Positions 8,475 to 16,727 of a stretch of DNA of 64,000 nucleotides are shown piece by piece. The DNA comes from Sinomonas gamaensis (GTDB taxonomy: Bacteria > Actinomycetota > Actinomycetes > Actinomycetales > Micrococcaceae), in NCBI RefSeq assembly GCF_005876955.1, contig NZ_SSCL01000004.1, forward strand, positions 274,053 to 338,052. The letters run 5' to 3'. Every line of letters starts with the position of its first letter. Within the stretch, counting starts at the first letter, position 1. Below the pieces are notes generated by a model. It ran no database searches and was not told the origin of the DNA. It saw only the letters and a list, made by a program, of their open reading frames with translations. Position numbers and translations under genes: made by a program.

Positions 8475-9542
8475 CTACTCCGCCCGGCCGTGCTCCCGCC
8501 GCAGCTCGCGCGCGTGGCGGATGTCCTCGTCCTCCTGCTGCTGCTTCTTCTCGATCTTGCGGGTGTCCTTCGGCGGGAGCTGGATCGTCTCCTCGGCGCG
8601 GATGCCGGCCTGAAGTTCACGGCCGCGCTCGACCTCGGCGTCGAATTCGGCGCCGAACAGCAAGGACATGTTCAGGATCCACAGCCACAGGAGAAGGATG
8701 ATGACGCCGCCCAACGCGCCGTACGTCTTGTTGTAGTGGCCGAAGTTCCCCACGTAGAAGCCGAAGGCCAGCGTCGCGAGGGCGAATACCACGAGCGCGA
8801 TGAGGGATCCCGTGCTCATCCAGCGGAACTTGGGCTGCCGCACATTGGGCGTGAAGTAGTACAGGATCGCGATGAGGATGATGGCGAGGACGACGGCCAC
8901 CGGCCACTTTGCGATGTCCCACACTGCAACAGCGGGGCCGCCGAGCCCGATGGCTCCTCCCACGGCCTCTGCCACCGGGCCGCTCAGCACGAGCATTCCG
9001 GCGACGACGGCGGCGATGATCACGGCAACTACGGTGACACCCAGCATCGTCCCGCGGACCTTGACGAAGCCGCGGCCCTCGTCCACCTCGTAGATCCGGT
9101 TCATCGCGCGACCAAAGGCCCCCACGTAGCCTGAGGCAGACCAGAGCGCGCCTGCGATGCCGCCGATCAGCGCGAGTCCCGCAGCTGGGTTGTGCACGAG
9201 GTCCTCGATCGGCTGGCGGATCGTGTCCGCCGTTGAGCCCGGAGCCACGCTCTGGATGAGGTTCATCATCCCCTCGGTAGTCCTTTCGGCCTGCCCGAAG
9301 AGCCCGAGGAGCGAAACGAGGGCGAGCAGGGCCGGGAACATGGAGAGGACCGCGTAGTAGGTGAGGCTGGCCGCCAAGTCTGGGCACTGGTCGTCCGTGA
9401 ACTCGCGGAATGTCTTCTTCGCGACGTATTTCCAGGAAGGCTTCGTGACTTCCCGCAGACGGTCGGGCTTGCGGGGATCGTCGGGCTCGGGGGCGGCCGC
9501 AGCTTTGCGCGTGGTGGTGCTGCCGGAGTTCACATCGCTCAC
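8475..9542 (-). CDS. YihY/virulence factor BrkB family membrane protein
   Basis: 355 aa. The UPF0761/YihY core, about residues 35-300, has the typical opening TFREFTDDQCPDLAASLTYYAVLSMFPALLAL, described here by its landmarks AASLTYY and MFPALLAL, followed by six hydrophobic segments and the family block YGALGGVIILLLWLWILN. The N- and C-terminal tails are hydrophilic and charged (KKQQQEDEDIRHA at the end). The molecular function of the family is unsettled; proposals include exporter or envelope roles. No signal peptide. The LacI gene of the preceding unit ends 90 bp upstream with nothing notable between. Confidence 0.88.
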   Translation of the reverse strand: MSDVNSGSTTTRKAAAAPEPDDPRKPDRLREVTKPSWKYVAKKTFREFTDDQCPDLAASLTYYAVLSMFPALLALVSLLGLFGQAERTTEGMMNLIQSVAPGSTADTIRQPIEDLVHNPAAGLALIGGIAGALWSASGYVGAFGRAMNRIYEVDEGRGFVKVRGTMLGVTVVAVIIAAVVAGMLVLSGPVAEAVGGAIGLGGPAVAVWDIAKWPVAVVLAIILIAILYYFTPNVRQPKFRWMSTGSLIALVVFALATLAFGFYVGNFGHYNKTYGALGGVIILLLWLWILNMSLLFGAEFDAEVERGRELQAGIRAEETIQLPPKDTRKIEKKQQQEDEDIRHARELRREHGRAE

Positions 9543-9632
9543 AGGGTTTGCTCCTCGTCGGGACCAGAGTCAGATGGACGACTCATGCCCTCCGCGCGCA
9601 CCAGTGAAACCAAGCGCATCACCCGCTCGGCG

Positions 9633-10685
9633 TCACCCTGCCTGTCGGCCGACCGTCGACGCCCGCACAATGAGCTCCGGCTTGAAGACCACATTCCGCG
9701 GCTCGAGCGCGGGATCCTCCGCCTCCTCGCGGAGGATCGTGACCGCCGTCTTCCCAATGAGCTCGCGCGGCTGGCGCACCGAGGAGAGAGGGACGACGGC
9801 GGCGCTTGCGAAATCGATGTCGTCGTACCCCACGATGGCCATGTCGTCCGGGACGCTGAGGTGGCCCTCGCCCATGAGCACCTGCAGGGCGCCGATAGCG
9901 ACAAGGTCGTTGGCAGCCACGAGGGCCTCAGGACGGTCGGCCGCGTGCCGCGCCAGAAGTGCGCGCGCGGCGCGGCGGCCGTCGTCGAAGGTGAGGCCGA
10001 TGGTCTCGATCGCCTCGACGGTCGCTCCGTCGAACGCCTCCGCAGCGTTCCGGACCCCGGCGAGGCGGTCCTGGATCTGGGCCAGGCCGGCGGGGCCGCC
10101 CACGAAGGCGAGCCGGCGTCTGCCGAGCTCGAGCAGATGGCGGGCAGCGAGCCTGCCTCCCTCGACGTCGTCGACCGCCACCGAGCTCAGGCTGCGGGTC
10201 CCGGAAATCCGATCCACGAGGACCGCGGGAGTCCCGGCTGAGCGGAGCCGCTCGAGGCGCTCCCCGAGATCTCCGATGGGGGAGATGAGGAGACCGAGGA
10301 CACGCTGGGTCTCGAAGTAGTCCACGTGCGCGGCCTCACGCTCAGGGGATTCGTCACTGTTCGCCATGACCACCGAAAGGCCGCCGCGGGCCGCCTCGTC
10401 CTCGGCGCCGCGCGCGACGTCGGTGAAGAACGGGTTCCGGGCGTCGAGCACCACGAGCCCGATCGTGGTCGATCGCCCCGCGCGCAGCTGCCGCGCCGCG
10501 TCGTTGCGGACGAATCCCAGCTCCCTGATCGCGGCATTGACCTTCTCGACCGTCCCGGCGCGGACGATGTCCGGACGGTTGAGCACGTTCGACACTGTGC
10601 CGACGGAGACGCCCGCGAGTTCCGCAACGTCGCGGATGCTCGCGGTCCCAGGTCCGGGCGCAGAGGAGTGGGGGGCGCGGTTCAT
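9633..10685 (-). CDS. LacI-family transcriptional repressor
   Basis: 350 aa. LacI helix-turn-helix near residues 17-40 (IRDVAELAGVSVGTVSNVLNR with hinge ELGFVRNDAARQLRAG), then a periplasmic-binding-protein-like sensor domain containing DARNPFFTDVARGAEDEA and IVGYDDIDFASAAVVPLSSV. It follows the Gfo/Idh-DUF6807 fusion by 40 bp on the same strand, so the two form an operon. Its natural targets would be its own operon and perhaps the divergent rhamnose operon, given the palindromes between them (12789 and 13021). The effector sugar is not readable. Confidence 0.9.
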   Translation of the reverse strand: MNRAPHSSAPGPGTASIRDVAELAGVSVGTVSNVLNRPDIVRAGTVEKVNAAIRELGFVRNDAARQLRAGRSTTIGLVVLDARNPFFTDVARGAEDEAARGGLSVVMANSDESPEREAAHVDYFETQRVLGLLISPIGDLGERLERLRSAGTPAVLVDRISGTRSLSSVAVDDVEGGRLAARHLLELGRRRLAFVGGPAGLAQIQDRLAGVRNAAEAFDGATVEAIETIGLTFDDGRRAARALLARHAADRPEALVAANDLVAIGALQVLMGEGHLSVPDDMAIVGYDDIDFASAAVVPLSSVRQPRELIGKTAVTILREEAEDPALEPRNVVFKPELIVRASTVGRQAG

Positions 10686-10725
10686 GGAGGGAGACTATCG
10701 CGTGAGAGCCGGGCCCGCTCTGCCA

Positions 10726-12750
10726 TTAGGCGGCGCCACCCGCTGCAACGAGTGAGGCCGCGCGGGCGGCGTCCACCGGGCCGTCCACGAACCACACGCG
10801 GAAGGATCGCGTGAGTGTCTCGCCGTCGGCGAGTTCTACCGCCTGCTCCCACGCGAGTGCGGAACCGATCCCCGGGTACCCGGCGAGGCGGACGAACCAC
10901 GGGTCGCCCGGCGCCTCGGGCGCGGAGGCGACGACGATTCCCGCCTCGGCCCCGCCGATCTTGGCGCTCCACGCCAGCCACGGCGCTGGGCGGCCGTGCA
11001 CGGCCGCCTCGCCCTCGGCGTCCGGCGTGAAGACCGCCGCGTCCTCGCACGGCGCAAGCCGCAGGAAGAACCCTCCGTAGCCCCCGCCCGTGTTCCCGTT
11101 CGATCCCGGTCCGCCGAGGCTCACAGCCTGTACCGCGGTCAGGCGGCTTGCGACGTCGAGGCGCCACGCGCCGTCGCCCGCTCTTGTGGCAGTGGAGGTG
11201 CGGTCCTCGCGGAGCAGGATTCCGCCGTCGTGCGCTTCCCAGCTCAGCGCAAGCCGGAGCGAACCCCGCGCGGTCTCGGCGTCGTCGAGCGCGATCCGCC
11301 CGTGGTCCTCGCGCCAGACGTAGCGGCCCACCTGCCGGGTGTAGGTGCGGCCGCCCCAGAGGTTGGTCCCGGAGACGTCCTGCAGGGCGAAGCCCAGGCC
11401 GAGGTGCCACGGGTGGTCGAGGGGAAGGTGATCCGTGAGGGTTACCCCGCCAAGGGTGTGGACCGGGTGGAGGTACGGGCGCGGGGAGAGCGTGGGGGCG
11501 AGGCTCTGCCCGTCGCGCAGCTCGGCCACGGCCTGCCCGTCGGGGAGCGTGAGGGTCGCAGCGGGCTCCTCTCGAGCGGCCCACGGGAGACCGAGTTCGG
11601 CGAAGGTCGCCTGACCCTTGACCGCCCGCGCCAGCGCCTCCTCGATCCCCCGGACGATGGGCCGCGCGGCTTGGCCCTTGCCGGTCCACTCGACGTAGTC
11701 GTCCCCGATCTGCCGCGGCTCGGGCCCTTCGCGGACCGCCTCGAGGACGCGCATGAACGCGCCTGCGTCCTCGAGGGAGCTCAGAAGCGGGGCGCCCGTG
11801 GCCAGATGGTCGAGGAGGTTCTCGGTGAGATCCGTGCGGCCGAAGCGCTCCTCGCGCTCGCCGTGGTCAGTCCGGACGACGAGCCGGTCTTCGGTGTAGT
11901 AGAAGTCCGCCTCGCCCTCCGTTCCGTAGATGGTCACCCAGGGCTCGGCGGACTCCGCGGCGCAGAGCGTGAGGGCGCACATGATGGTGAGGCCGGGTGC
12001 GGTGCGGAGGCGGACAACGGACGTGTCGTCGGCTTCGATGTGGTGCGCGTGGTAGAGGTCGGTTTCGATGCTCGCCACGTCTTCCTCCCGGCGCGCGCCC
12101 GCGATCCGCAGGGCCGTCGCCACGGCGTGGGCCAGCGGGTTCGTCACGACGCCGTCGACCACCTCGACGCCGTTGAGGCTCCGCCTGCCCGCCCACGGCG
12201 AACGGGCGTAGTAGGCGAGATCGCGGGTCCACGTCCCGAACGCGCCGATCGACTGGACCCGTCCGATCTCGCCCGACGCCATGAGGGCCTCGATCGCCGG
12301 AAGGGCGTGCGAACCGAGGCTCTGGAAGCCGACCTGCACCGCTCGCTTGCTGCGCTGCGCGTGCCCGAGGAGCTCCCGATAGGCCGCGAGCGACGGCACC
12401 GGCGGCTTCTCGAGGTAGAGGTGGGCTCCGGCGTCGAGCGCTGCCGCGCCGAGGGGGCCGTGCGTCTGGAGCGGCGTGGCGATGATTGCGACGTCCGGAG
12501 TCGGGCGGGCGGCGAGGAGGTCGCCGAGCGAGGCGAACGACGGCGTCCCCTCCGGAACGCTTCCGACCTCCGGCGGCTGGGGGTCGGCCACGGCGTCGAG
12601 GACGACGGCGCCCTGCCGCGTGAGGCGCTCGAGGTTCCGCAGGTGGACCAGGCCGAAGCCGTGCGCCCCGACGAGGGCGATGCGGGCGGGCGTTCCAGTG
12701 GCTGTTTCCGTGGCGTTCGTCCGGGCGGTGGGGGAGGCGGGCGTGCTCAT
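10726..12750 (-). CDS. Fusion of Gfo/Idh/MocA oxidoreductase and DUF6807 (PmoA-like) domain
   Basis: 674 aa from MSTPAS; the frame is open 32 codons further but that part carries the promoter operator. N-terminal Gfo/Idh/MocA half: RIALVGAHGFGLVHLRNLERL for NAD(P) binding, the EKPPVPS motif and a beta-sheet C-domain to about residue 370. C-terminal half: DUF6807, with RPYLHPVHTLGGVTLTDHLP, DHPWHLGLGFALQDV and the FVRLAGYPGIGSALAWEQ block. Both modules occur as separate neighbours in plant-polysaccharide loci of actinobacteria; a single chain suggests they act on the same sugar derivative. Substrate unknown. Leads an operon with a LacI gene and is divergent from the rhamnose operon. Confidence 0.85.
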   Translation of the reverse strand: MSTPASPTARTNATETATGTPARIALVGAHGFGLVHLRNLERLTRQGAVVLDAVADPQPPEVGSVPEGTPSFASLGDLLAARPTPDVAIIATPLQTHGPLGAAALDAGAHLYLEKPPVPSLAAYRELLGHAQRSKRAVQVGFQSLGSHALPAIEALMASGEIGRVQSIGAFGTWTRDLAYYARSPWAGRRSLNGVEVVDGVVTNPLAHAVATALRIAGARREEDVASIETDLYHAHHIEADDTSVVRLRTAPGLTIMCALTLCAAESAEPWVTIYGTEGEADFYYTEDRLVVRTDHGEREERFGRTDLTENLLDHLATGAPLLSSLEDAGAFMRVLEAVREGPEPRQIGDDYVEWTGKGQAARPIVRGIEEALARAVKGQATFAELGLPWAAREEPAATLTLPDGQAVAELRDGQSLAPTLSPRPYLHPVHTLGGVTLTDHLPLDHPWHLGLGFALQDVSGTNLWGGRTYTRQVGRYVWREDHGRIALDDAETARGSLRLALSWEAHDGGILLREDRTSTATRAGDGAWRLDVASRLTAVQAVSLGGPGSNGNTGGGYGGFFLRLAPCEDAAVFTPDAEGEAAVHGRPAPWLAWSAKIGGAEAGIVVASAPEAPGDPWFVRLAGYPGIGSALAWEQAVELADGETLTRSFRVWFVDGPVDAARAASLVAAGGAA

Positions 12751-12788
12751 GGGGCTCCTTTGCGCCGTGAATGGGGTGTCGGCGCGGT

Positions 12789-12804
12789 TGGAAAGCGCTT
12801 TCCA
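12789..12804. promoter_or_regulatory. LacI-type operator, perfect 16-bp palindrome
   Basis: TGGAAAGCGCTTTCCA is a perfect palindrome 39 bp upstream of the ATG of the Gfo/Idh-DUF6807 fusion. The central CG step is typical of LacI-family operators. Its 14-bp core recurs with 12/14 identity at 22589 and 25272, each upstream of a carbohydrate gene. Confidence 0.7.
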
Positions 12805-12875
12805 GAAGTCTCGCACGGTCGCGGGGGTTCGTCCAGAGAAGGCCACCTCGTCAGCAGGCGCCCTTCCCTCGCATT

Positions 12876-12935
12876 GAGCGCCCTTCCCCGCTCATCCGCG
12901 CGGGGCCCGGCGCGGATGAGCGGGGAAGGGCGCTC
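12876..12935. repeat. Perfect 26-bp inverted repeat (8-bp loop)
   Basis: Arms 12876-12901 and 12910-12935 are exact reverse complements (starting gagcgcccttccccgctcat), around the loop ggggcccg. There is no T-run on either side and it lies between divergent promoters, so it is not an ordinary terminator. A fragment of the arm (gcgcccttccc) occurs once more about 20 bp to the left, which suggests a mobile or amplifying intergenic element. Confidence 0.8.
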
Positions 12936-12973
12936 CTTTCCGGAAGGCATCTCGGGTGGATGCGAATGTGCTC

Positions 12974-13003
12974 TTGACCCTTCTCGATTGCTGGCCTTAC
13001 TCT
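12974..13003 (+). promoter_or_regulatory. Promoter of the rhamnose operon
   Basis: The -35-like TTGACC (12974-12979) and -10-like TACTCT (12998-13003) are separated by 18 bp, placing transcription start near 13010, about 65 bp before rhaM. The operator at 13021 then overlaps the first transcribed bases, as expected for repression. Confidence 0.6.
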
Positions 13004-13020
13004 GATGAAGACAGCCTTTT

Positions 13021-13032
13021 TGAATCGATTCA
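13021..13032. promoter_or_regulatory. LacI-type operator of the rhamnose operon
   Basis: TGAATCGATTCA is a perfect 12-bp palindrome with central CG, flanked by T-rich and A-rich runs (13017-13037). It lies just after the predicted start of transcription. Its sequence differs from the 12789 operator, so a different repressor, possibly the LacI at 9633 or one outside the window, should bind here. Confidence 0.65.
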
Positions 13033-13074
13033 TAAAACGACGACAGAGTCGCCGTCGACCCCGTCAGGAGCACC

Positions 13075-13473
13075 ATGAGCGAGACCGCAGCGCGGCGGAG
13101 GATCTGCTTCCAGCAGCGGATCCACCCCGACCGGGTCGAGGAGTACAAGCGTCGGCACGCTTCCGTGTGGCCCGAGATGCTCGAGGCACTCAAGGCCACA
13201 GGCTGGAACAACTACTCGCTCTTCCTCAGCCCCGAAGGACTGCTGATCGGCTACGTCGAGACGGACAGCCTCGACGCCGCCGCAGCCCGGATGGCCGCGT
13301 ACGAGGTGAACGCGAGATGGCAGGCCGAGATGGCCGACCTGTTCGACGGCCTCGACGCCCCACCCGACGAATCCTTCGTTCCGCTCGAGGAGATCTTCAA
13401 CCTCGAGGACCAGCTGGCCGAAGCCCGTTCCGGGCACGCCATGCCCCAGATTTCACAGACAGGAGAGCACTGA
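13075..13473 (+). CDS. rhaM: L-rhamnose mutarotase
   Basis: 132 aa. Interconverts alpha- and beta-L-rhamnopyranose so that the isomerase receives its preferred anomer. Family hallmarks: RRICFQQRIHPDRVEEYKRRH at the N-terminus (with the RH pair), SVWPEMLEALKATGWNNYSLF and ARWQAEMADLFDG. RBS gtcaggagcacc precedes the ATG. First gene of the rhamnose operon; its stop overlaps the rhaI start by 1 bp (TGATG), indicating coupled translation. Confidence 0.93.
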   Translation: MSETAARRRICFQQRIHPDRVEEYKRRHASVWPEMLEALKATGWNNYSLFLSPEGLLIGYVETDSLDAAAARMAAYEVNARWQAEMADLFDGLDAPPDESFVPLEEIFNLEDQLAEARSGHAMPQISQTGEH

Positions 13474-14636
13474 TGAGCACCGTTCAGATCCCGGAGGCCC
13501 TCGACCGCCTCGCGATTGAGGTCCCGTCGTGGGCCTATGGCAACTCGGGCACGCGCTTCAAGGTGTTCGGCACCCCGGGCACGCCGCGGACCGTGCAGGA
13601 GAAGCTGCAGGATGCCGCGAAGGTCAACGAGCTGACCGGCCTCGCCCCGAGCGTGGCGCTGCACATCCCGTGGGACAAGGTCGAGGACTACGCGGCCCTG
13701 CGCGAGTACGCCGAGGGCCTGGGCGTGAAGCTTGGCACGATCAACTCGAACACGTTCCAGGACGACATCTACAAGTTCGGCTCGCTCACCCATTCCGACG
13801 AGACCGTGCGCCGCACGGCGATCGAGCACCATCTCGAGTGCATCGACATCATGGACGCTACGGGTTCGCGTGATCTGAAGATCTGGCTCGCGGACGGCAC
13901 GAACTATCCGGGCCAGGACGACATCCGCGCCCGTCAGGACCGTCTGGCCGAGTCCCTCGCCGAGATCTACGCGCGCCTCGGTGACGACCAGCGTCTGGTG
14001 CTCGAGTACAAGTTCTTCGAGCCGGCCTTCTACCACACCGACGTTCCGGACTGGGGCACGTCCTACGCCCAGACCCTGGCCCTCGGCGAGAAGGCGTTCG
14101 TGTGCCTCGACACGGGACACCACGCGCCCGGTACGAACATCGAGTTCATCGTGGCCCAGCTCCTGCGCCTCGGGAAGCTCGGCTCGTTCGACTTCAACTC
14201 GCGCTTCTACGCCGACGACGACCTCATCGTGGGCGCGGCGGATCCCTTCCAGCTGTTCCGCATCATGGTCGAGGTGGTCCGCGGCGGAGGCCTCGAGCTC
14301 AACTCCGGCGTGGCGCTCATGCTCGACCAGTGCCACAACCTCGAGGAGAAGATCCCGGGTCAGATCCGCTCGGTGCTCAACGTCCAGGAGATGGCCCTGC
14401 GTGCCCTGCTCCTCGACCGCGAGGCGCTCGGCGAGGCCCAGCGCAACCACGACGTCCTAGCCGCGAACGCGATCTTCATGGACGCGTTCTATACCGATGT
14501 GCGTCCCGCCCTGGCCGCGTGGCGCGAGGAGCGCGGGCTGCCCGCAGACCCGATGGCCGCCTACGCCGCCTCGGGCTACCAGAAGCTCATCAACGAGACT
14601 CGCGTCGGCGGCACCCAAGCCGGCTGGGGCGCCTAG
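13473..14636 (+). CDS. rhaI: L-rhamnose isomerase (RhaI type)
   Basis: 387 aa TIM-barrel enzyme that converts L-rhamnose to L-rhamnulose, of the Pseudomonas stutzeri/xylose-isomerase-like class rather than the E. coli RhaA class. Visible features: WAYGNSGTRFKVFGTPGTPR, then metal-site segments LEYKFFEPAFYHTDVPDWG, CLDTGHHAPGTNIEF and SFDFNSRFYADDDL. The RBS aggagag stands 6 bp before the ATG at 13473. The open frame runs upstream to 13005 but overlaps rhaM and is not used. Confidence 0.93.
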   Translation: MSTVQIPEALDRLAIEVPSWAYGNSGTRFKVFGTPGTPRTVQEKLQDAAKVNELTGLAPSVALHIPWDKVEDYAALREYAEGLGVKLGTINSNTFQDDIYKFGSLTHSDETVRRTAIEHHLECIDIMDATGSRDLKIWLADGTNYPGQDDIRARQDRLAESLAEIYARLGDDQRLVLEYKFFEPAFYHTDVPDWGTSYAQTLALGEKAFVCLDTGHHAPGTNIEFIVAQLLRLGKLGSFDFNSRFYADDDLIVGAADPFQLFRIMVEVVRGGGLELNSGVALMLDQCHNLEEKIPGQIRSVLNVQEMALRALLLDREALGEAQRNHDVLAANAIFMDAFYTDVRPALAAWREERGLPADPMAAYAASGYQKLINETRVGGTQAGWGA

Positions 14637-14693
14637 GCAGCACCCGCCGTCGTCCGCAGTCCCGCTGCCCGAAGACTCAAGCAAGAGGAAACA

Positions 14694-16727
14694 ATGAACC
14701 AGACTGTCGCGGATCTGATCGCCCGCTCGAACCGGCTGGGCGCCGACAAGCGCAACACGAACTACGCCGGAGGCAACACCTCCGCCAAGGGAACCGAGAC
14801 CGACCCGGTCACAGGAGAGCCGGTCGAGCTCCTGTGGGTCAAGGGCTCCGGTGGAGACCTCGGGACCCTGACCGAAAAGAACCTCGCGATCCTGCGCCTG
14901 GACCGGCTGCGCGCGCTCAAGGGCGTGTACCCGGGGGTGGAGCGCGAGGACGAGATGGTCGCGGCGTTCGACTACTGCCTGCATGGCAAGGGCGGTGCGG
15001 CGCCGTCGATCGACACCGCGATGCACGCCCTCGTCGACGCCGCGCATGTGGACCACCTCCACCCGGATTCCGGGATCGCGATCGCGACGGCGGCCGACGG
15101 CGAGGCGCTCACCGAGAAGATCTTCGGCGGCCGGGTCGTGTGGGTTCCGTGGCGCCGCCCGGGCTTTCAGCTGGGCCTGGACATCGCCGCGATCAAGGAA
15201 CAGCACCCCGAGGCGATCGGCACGATCCTCGGCGGCCACGGCATCACCGCGTGGGGAGCGTCGAGCGAGGAGGCCGAAGCCAACTCGCTGTGGATCATCG
15301 CCGAGGCGGAGAAGTACATCGCCGAGAACGGCCGCCCCGAGCCGTTCGGCCCGGCCCTTGAGGGCTACGGCGCGCTGCCGGAGCATGAGCGCCGCGCCAA
15401 GGCTGCTGCGCTCGCCCCGGTGATCCGCGGCCTCGCCTCGATGGACCGCCCGCAGGTGGGTCACTTTACCGATGACGAGCGCGTCCTCGACTTCCTCGCC
15501 GCCGCCGAGCACCCGCGCCTGGCCGCGCTCGGCACCTCGTGCCCGGACCACTTCCTGCGCACGAAGGTCAAGCCGCTCGTGCTCGACCTCCCAGCCGACG
15601 CCGGGATCGAGGAGAGCATCGCCCGGCTCAAGGAGCTCCACGAGGCGTACCGCGAGGACTACGCGGCGTACTACGAGCGCCATGCCGTCCCCGACTCGCC
15701 GGCCATGCGCGGCGCAGACCCCGCAATCGTGCTGATCCCGGGCGTCGGCATGTTCTCGTACGGCAAGGACAAGCAGACCGCACGGGTGGCCGGGGAGTTC
15801 TACCTCAACGCGATCAACGTCATGCGAGGCGCCGAGGCGATTTCGACCTACGCCCCGATCGAGGAGAGCGAGAAGTTCCGCATCGAGTACTGGGCGCTTG
15901 AGGAGGCCAAGCTCGCCCGCATGCCCAGGCCCAAGTCGCACGCGACCCGTATCGCGCTCGTGACCGGAGCGGCATCGGGCATCGGCAAGGCCATCGCGAC
16001 CCGCCTCGCCGCCGAGGGCGCGTGCGTCGTCATCGCGGACCTCGACCTCGAGAAGGCCCAGGCCGCGGCCGCGGAGCTGGGGAGTGCCGACGTCGCCATC
16101 GGGGTGCACGCGGATGTCACCGACGCAGGCCAGGTCGCCGCGGCGATCGACGCCGCGGTCCTGGCCTTCGGCGGGATCGACCTCGTGGTCAACAACGCGG
16201 GCCTGTCCATCTCCAAGCCGCTGCTCGAGACGAGTGAGAAGGACTGGGACCTCCAGCACGACGTCATGGCCAAGGGCTCGTTCCTGGTCTCCCAAGCCGC
16301 GGCGAAGGCGATGATCGCCCAGGGCATGGGCGGGGACATCGTCTACATCTCCTCGAAGAACTCCGTCTTCGCCGGCCCGAACAACATCGCGTACTCCGCC
16401 GTGAAGGCGGACCAGGCCCACCAGGTGCGCCTCCTCGCGGCCGAACTGGGCGAGTACGGCATCCGGGTCAACGGCATCAACCCGGACGGCGTCGTGCGCG
16501 GGTCCGGGATCTTCGCCGGTGGCTGGGGCGCCAAGCGGGCCGCGGTCTACGGCGTCCCGGAGGAGGAGCTGGGCAAGTACTACGCCCAGCGCACGCTGCT
16601 CAAGCGCGAAGTCCTGCCGGAGCACGTCGCGAACGCCGCCGCGGTCCTCACGAGCAACGAGCTCGACCACACCACCGGGCTGCACATCCCGGTCGACGCC
16701 GGCGTCGCCGCCGCCTTCCTCCGGTGA
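14694..16727 (+). CDS. rhaEW: Bifunctional rhamnulose-1-phosphate aldolase / lactaldehyde dehydrogenase
   Basis: 677 aa two-domain enzyme. Residues about 1-400 form a class II (AraD-like) aldolase domain with LWVKGSGGDLGTLTEKN and the metal-binding His cluster HVDHLHPDSG. Residues about 418-677 form a short-chain dehydrogenase: RIALVTGAASGIGKAIATRL, catalytic YSAVK and C-terminal VDAGVAAAFLR. Aldolase cleavage of L-rhamnulose-1-phosphate yields DHAP and L-lactaldehyde; the SDR part oxidises the lactaldehyde. This matches B. subtilis RhaEW (YuxG). Good RBS (aagaggaaaca). Ends in a 4-bp GTGA overlap with rhaB. Confidence 0.93.
   Translation: MNQTVADLIARSNRLGADKRNTNYAGGNTSAKGTETDPVTGEPVELLWVKGSGGDLGTLTEKNLAILRLDRLRALKGVYPGVEREDEMVAAFDYCLHGKGGAAPSIDTAMHALVDAAHVDHLHPDSGIAIATAADGEALTEKIFGGRVVWVPWRRPGFQLGLDIAAIKEQHPEAIGTILGGHGITAWGASSEEAEANSLWIIAEAEKYIAENGRPEPFGPALEGYGALPEHERRAKAAALAPVIRGLASMDRPQVGHFTDDERVLDFLAAAEHPRLAALGTSCPDHFLRTKVKPLVLDLPADAGIEESIARLKELHEAYREDYAAYYERHAVPDSPAMRGADPAIVLIPGVGMFSYGKDKQTARVAGEFYLNAINVMRGAEAISTYAPIEESEKFRIEYWALEEAKLARMPRPKSHATRIALVTGAASGIGKAIATRLAAEGACVVIADLDLEKAQAAAAELGSADVAIGVHADVTDAGQVAAAIDAAVLAFGGIDLVVNNAGLSISKPLLETSEKDWDLQHDVMAKGSFLVSQAAAKAMIAQGMGGDIVYISSKNSVFAGPNNIAYSAVKADQAHQVRLLAAELGEYGIRVNGINPDGVVRGSGIFAGGWGAKRAAVYGVPEEELGKYYAQRTLLKREVLPEHVANAAAVLTSNELDHTTGLHIPVDAGVAAAFLR

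Larger units (their letters stand above)
12805..13074. other. Divergent intergenic region between the two sugar operons
   Basis: The non-coding stretch from 12751 to 13074 (324 bp) contains, in order: the 16-bp palindrome at 12789, a partial copy of the hairpin arm (ggcgcccttccc, about 12858), the long perfect inverted repeat 12876-12935, and the rhamnose promoter and operator. No gene is apparent in it. Confidence 0.7.

Noticed and set aside
14457..16685. A 742-codon minus-strand open frame over rhaEW
   Set aside because: Antisense to a well-conserved bifunctional enzyme; composition is Val/Arg/Asp-rich as expected for the complement of GC-rich codons, with no recognisable domain.
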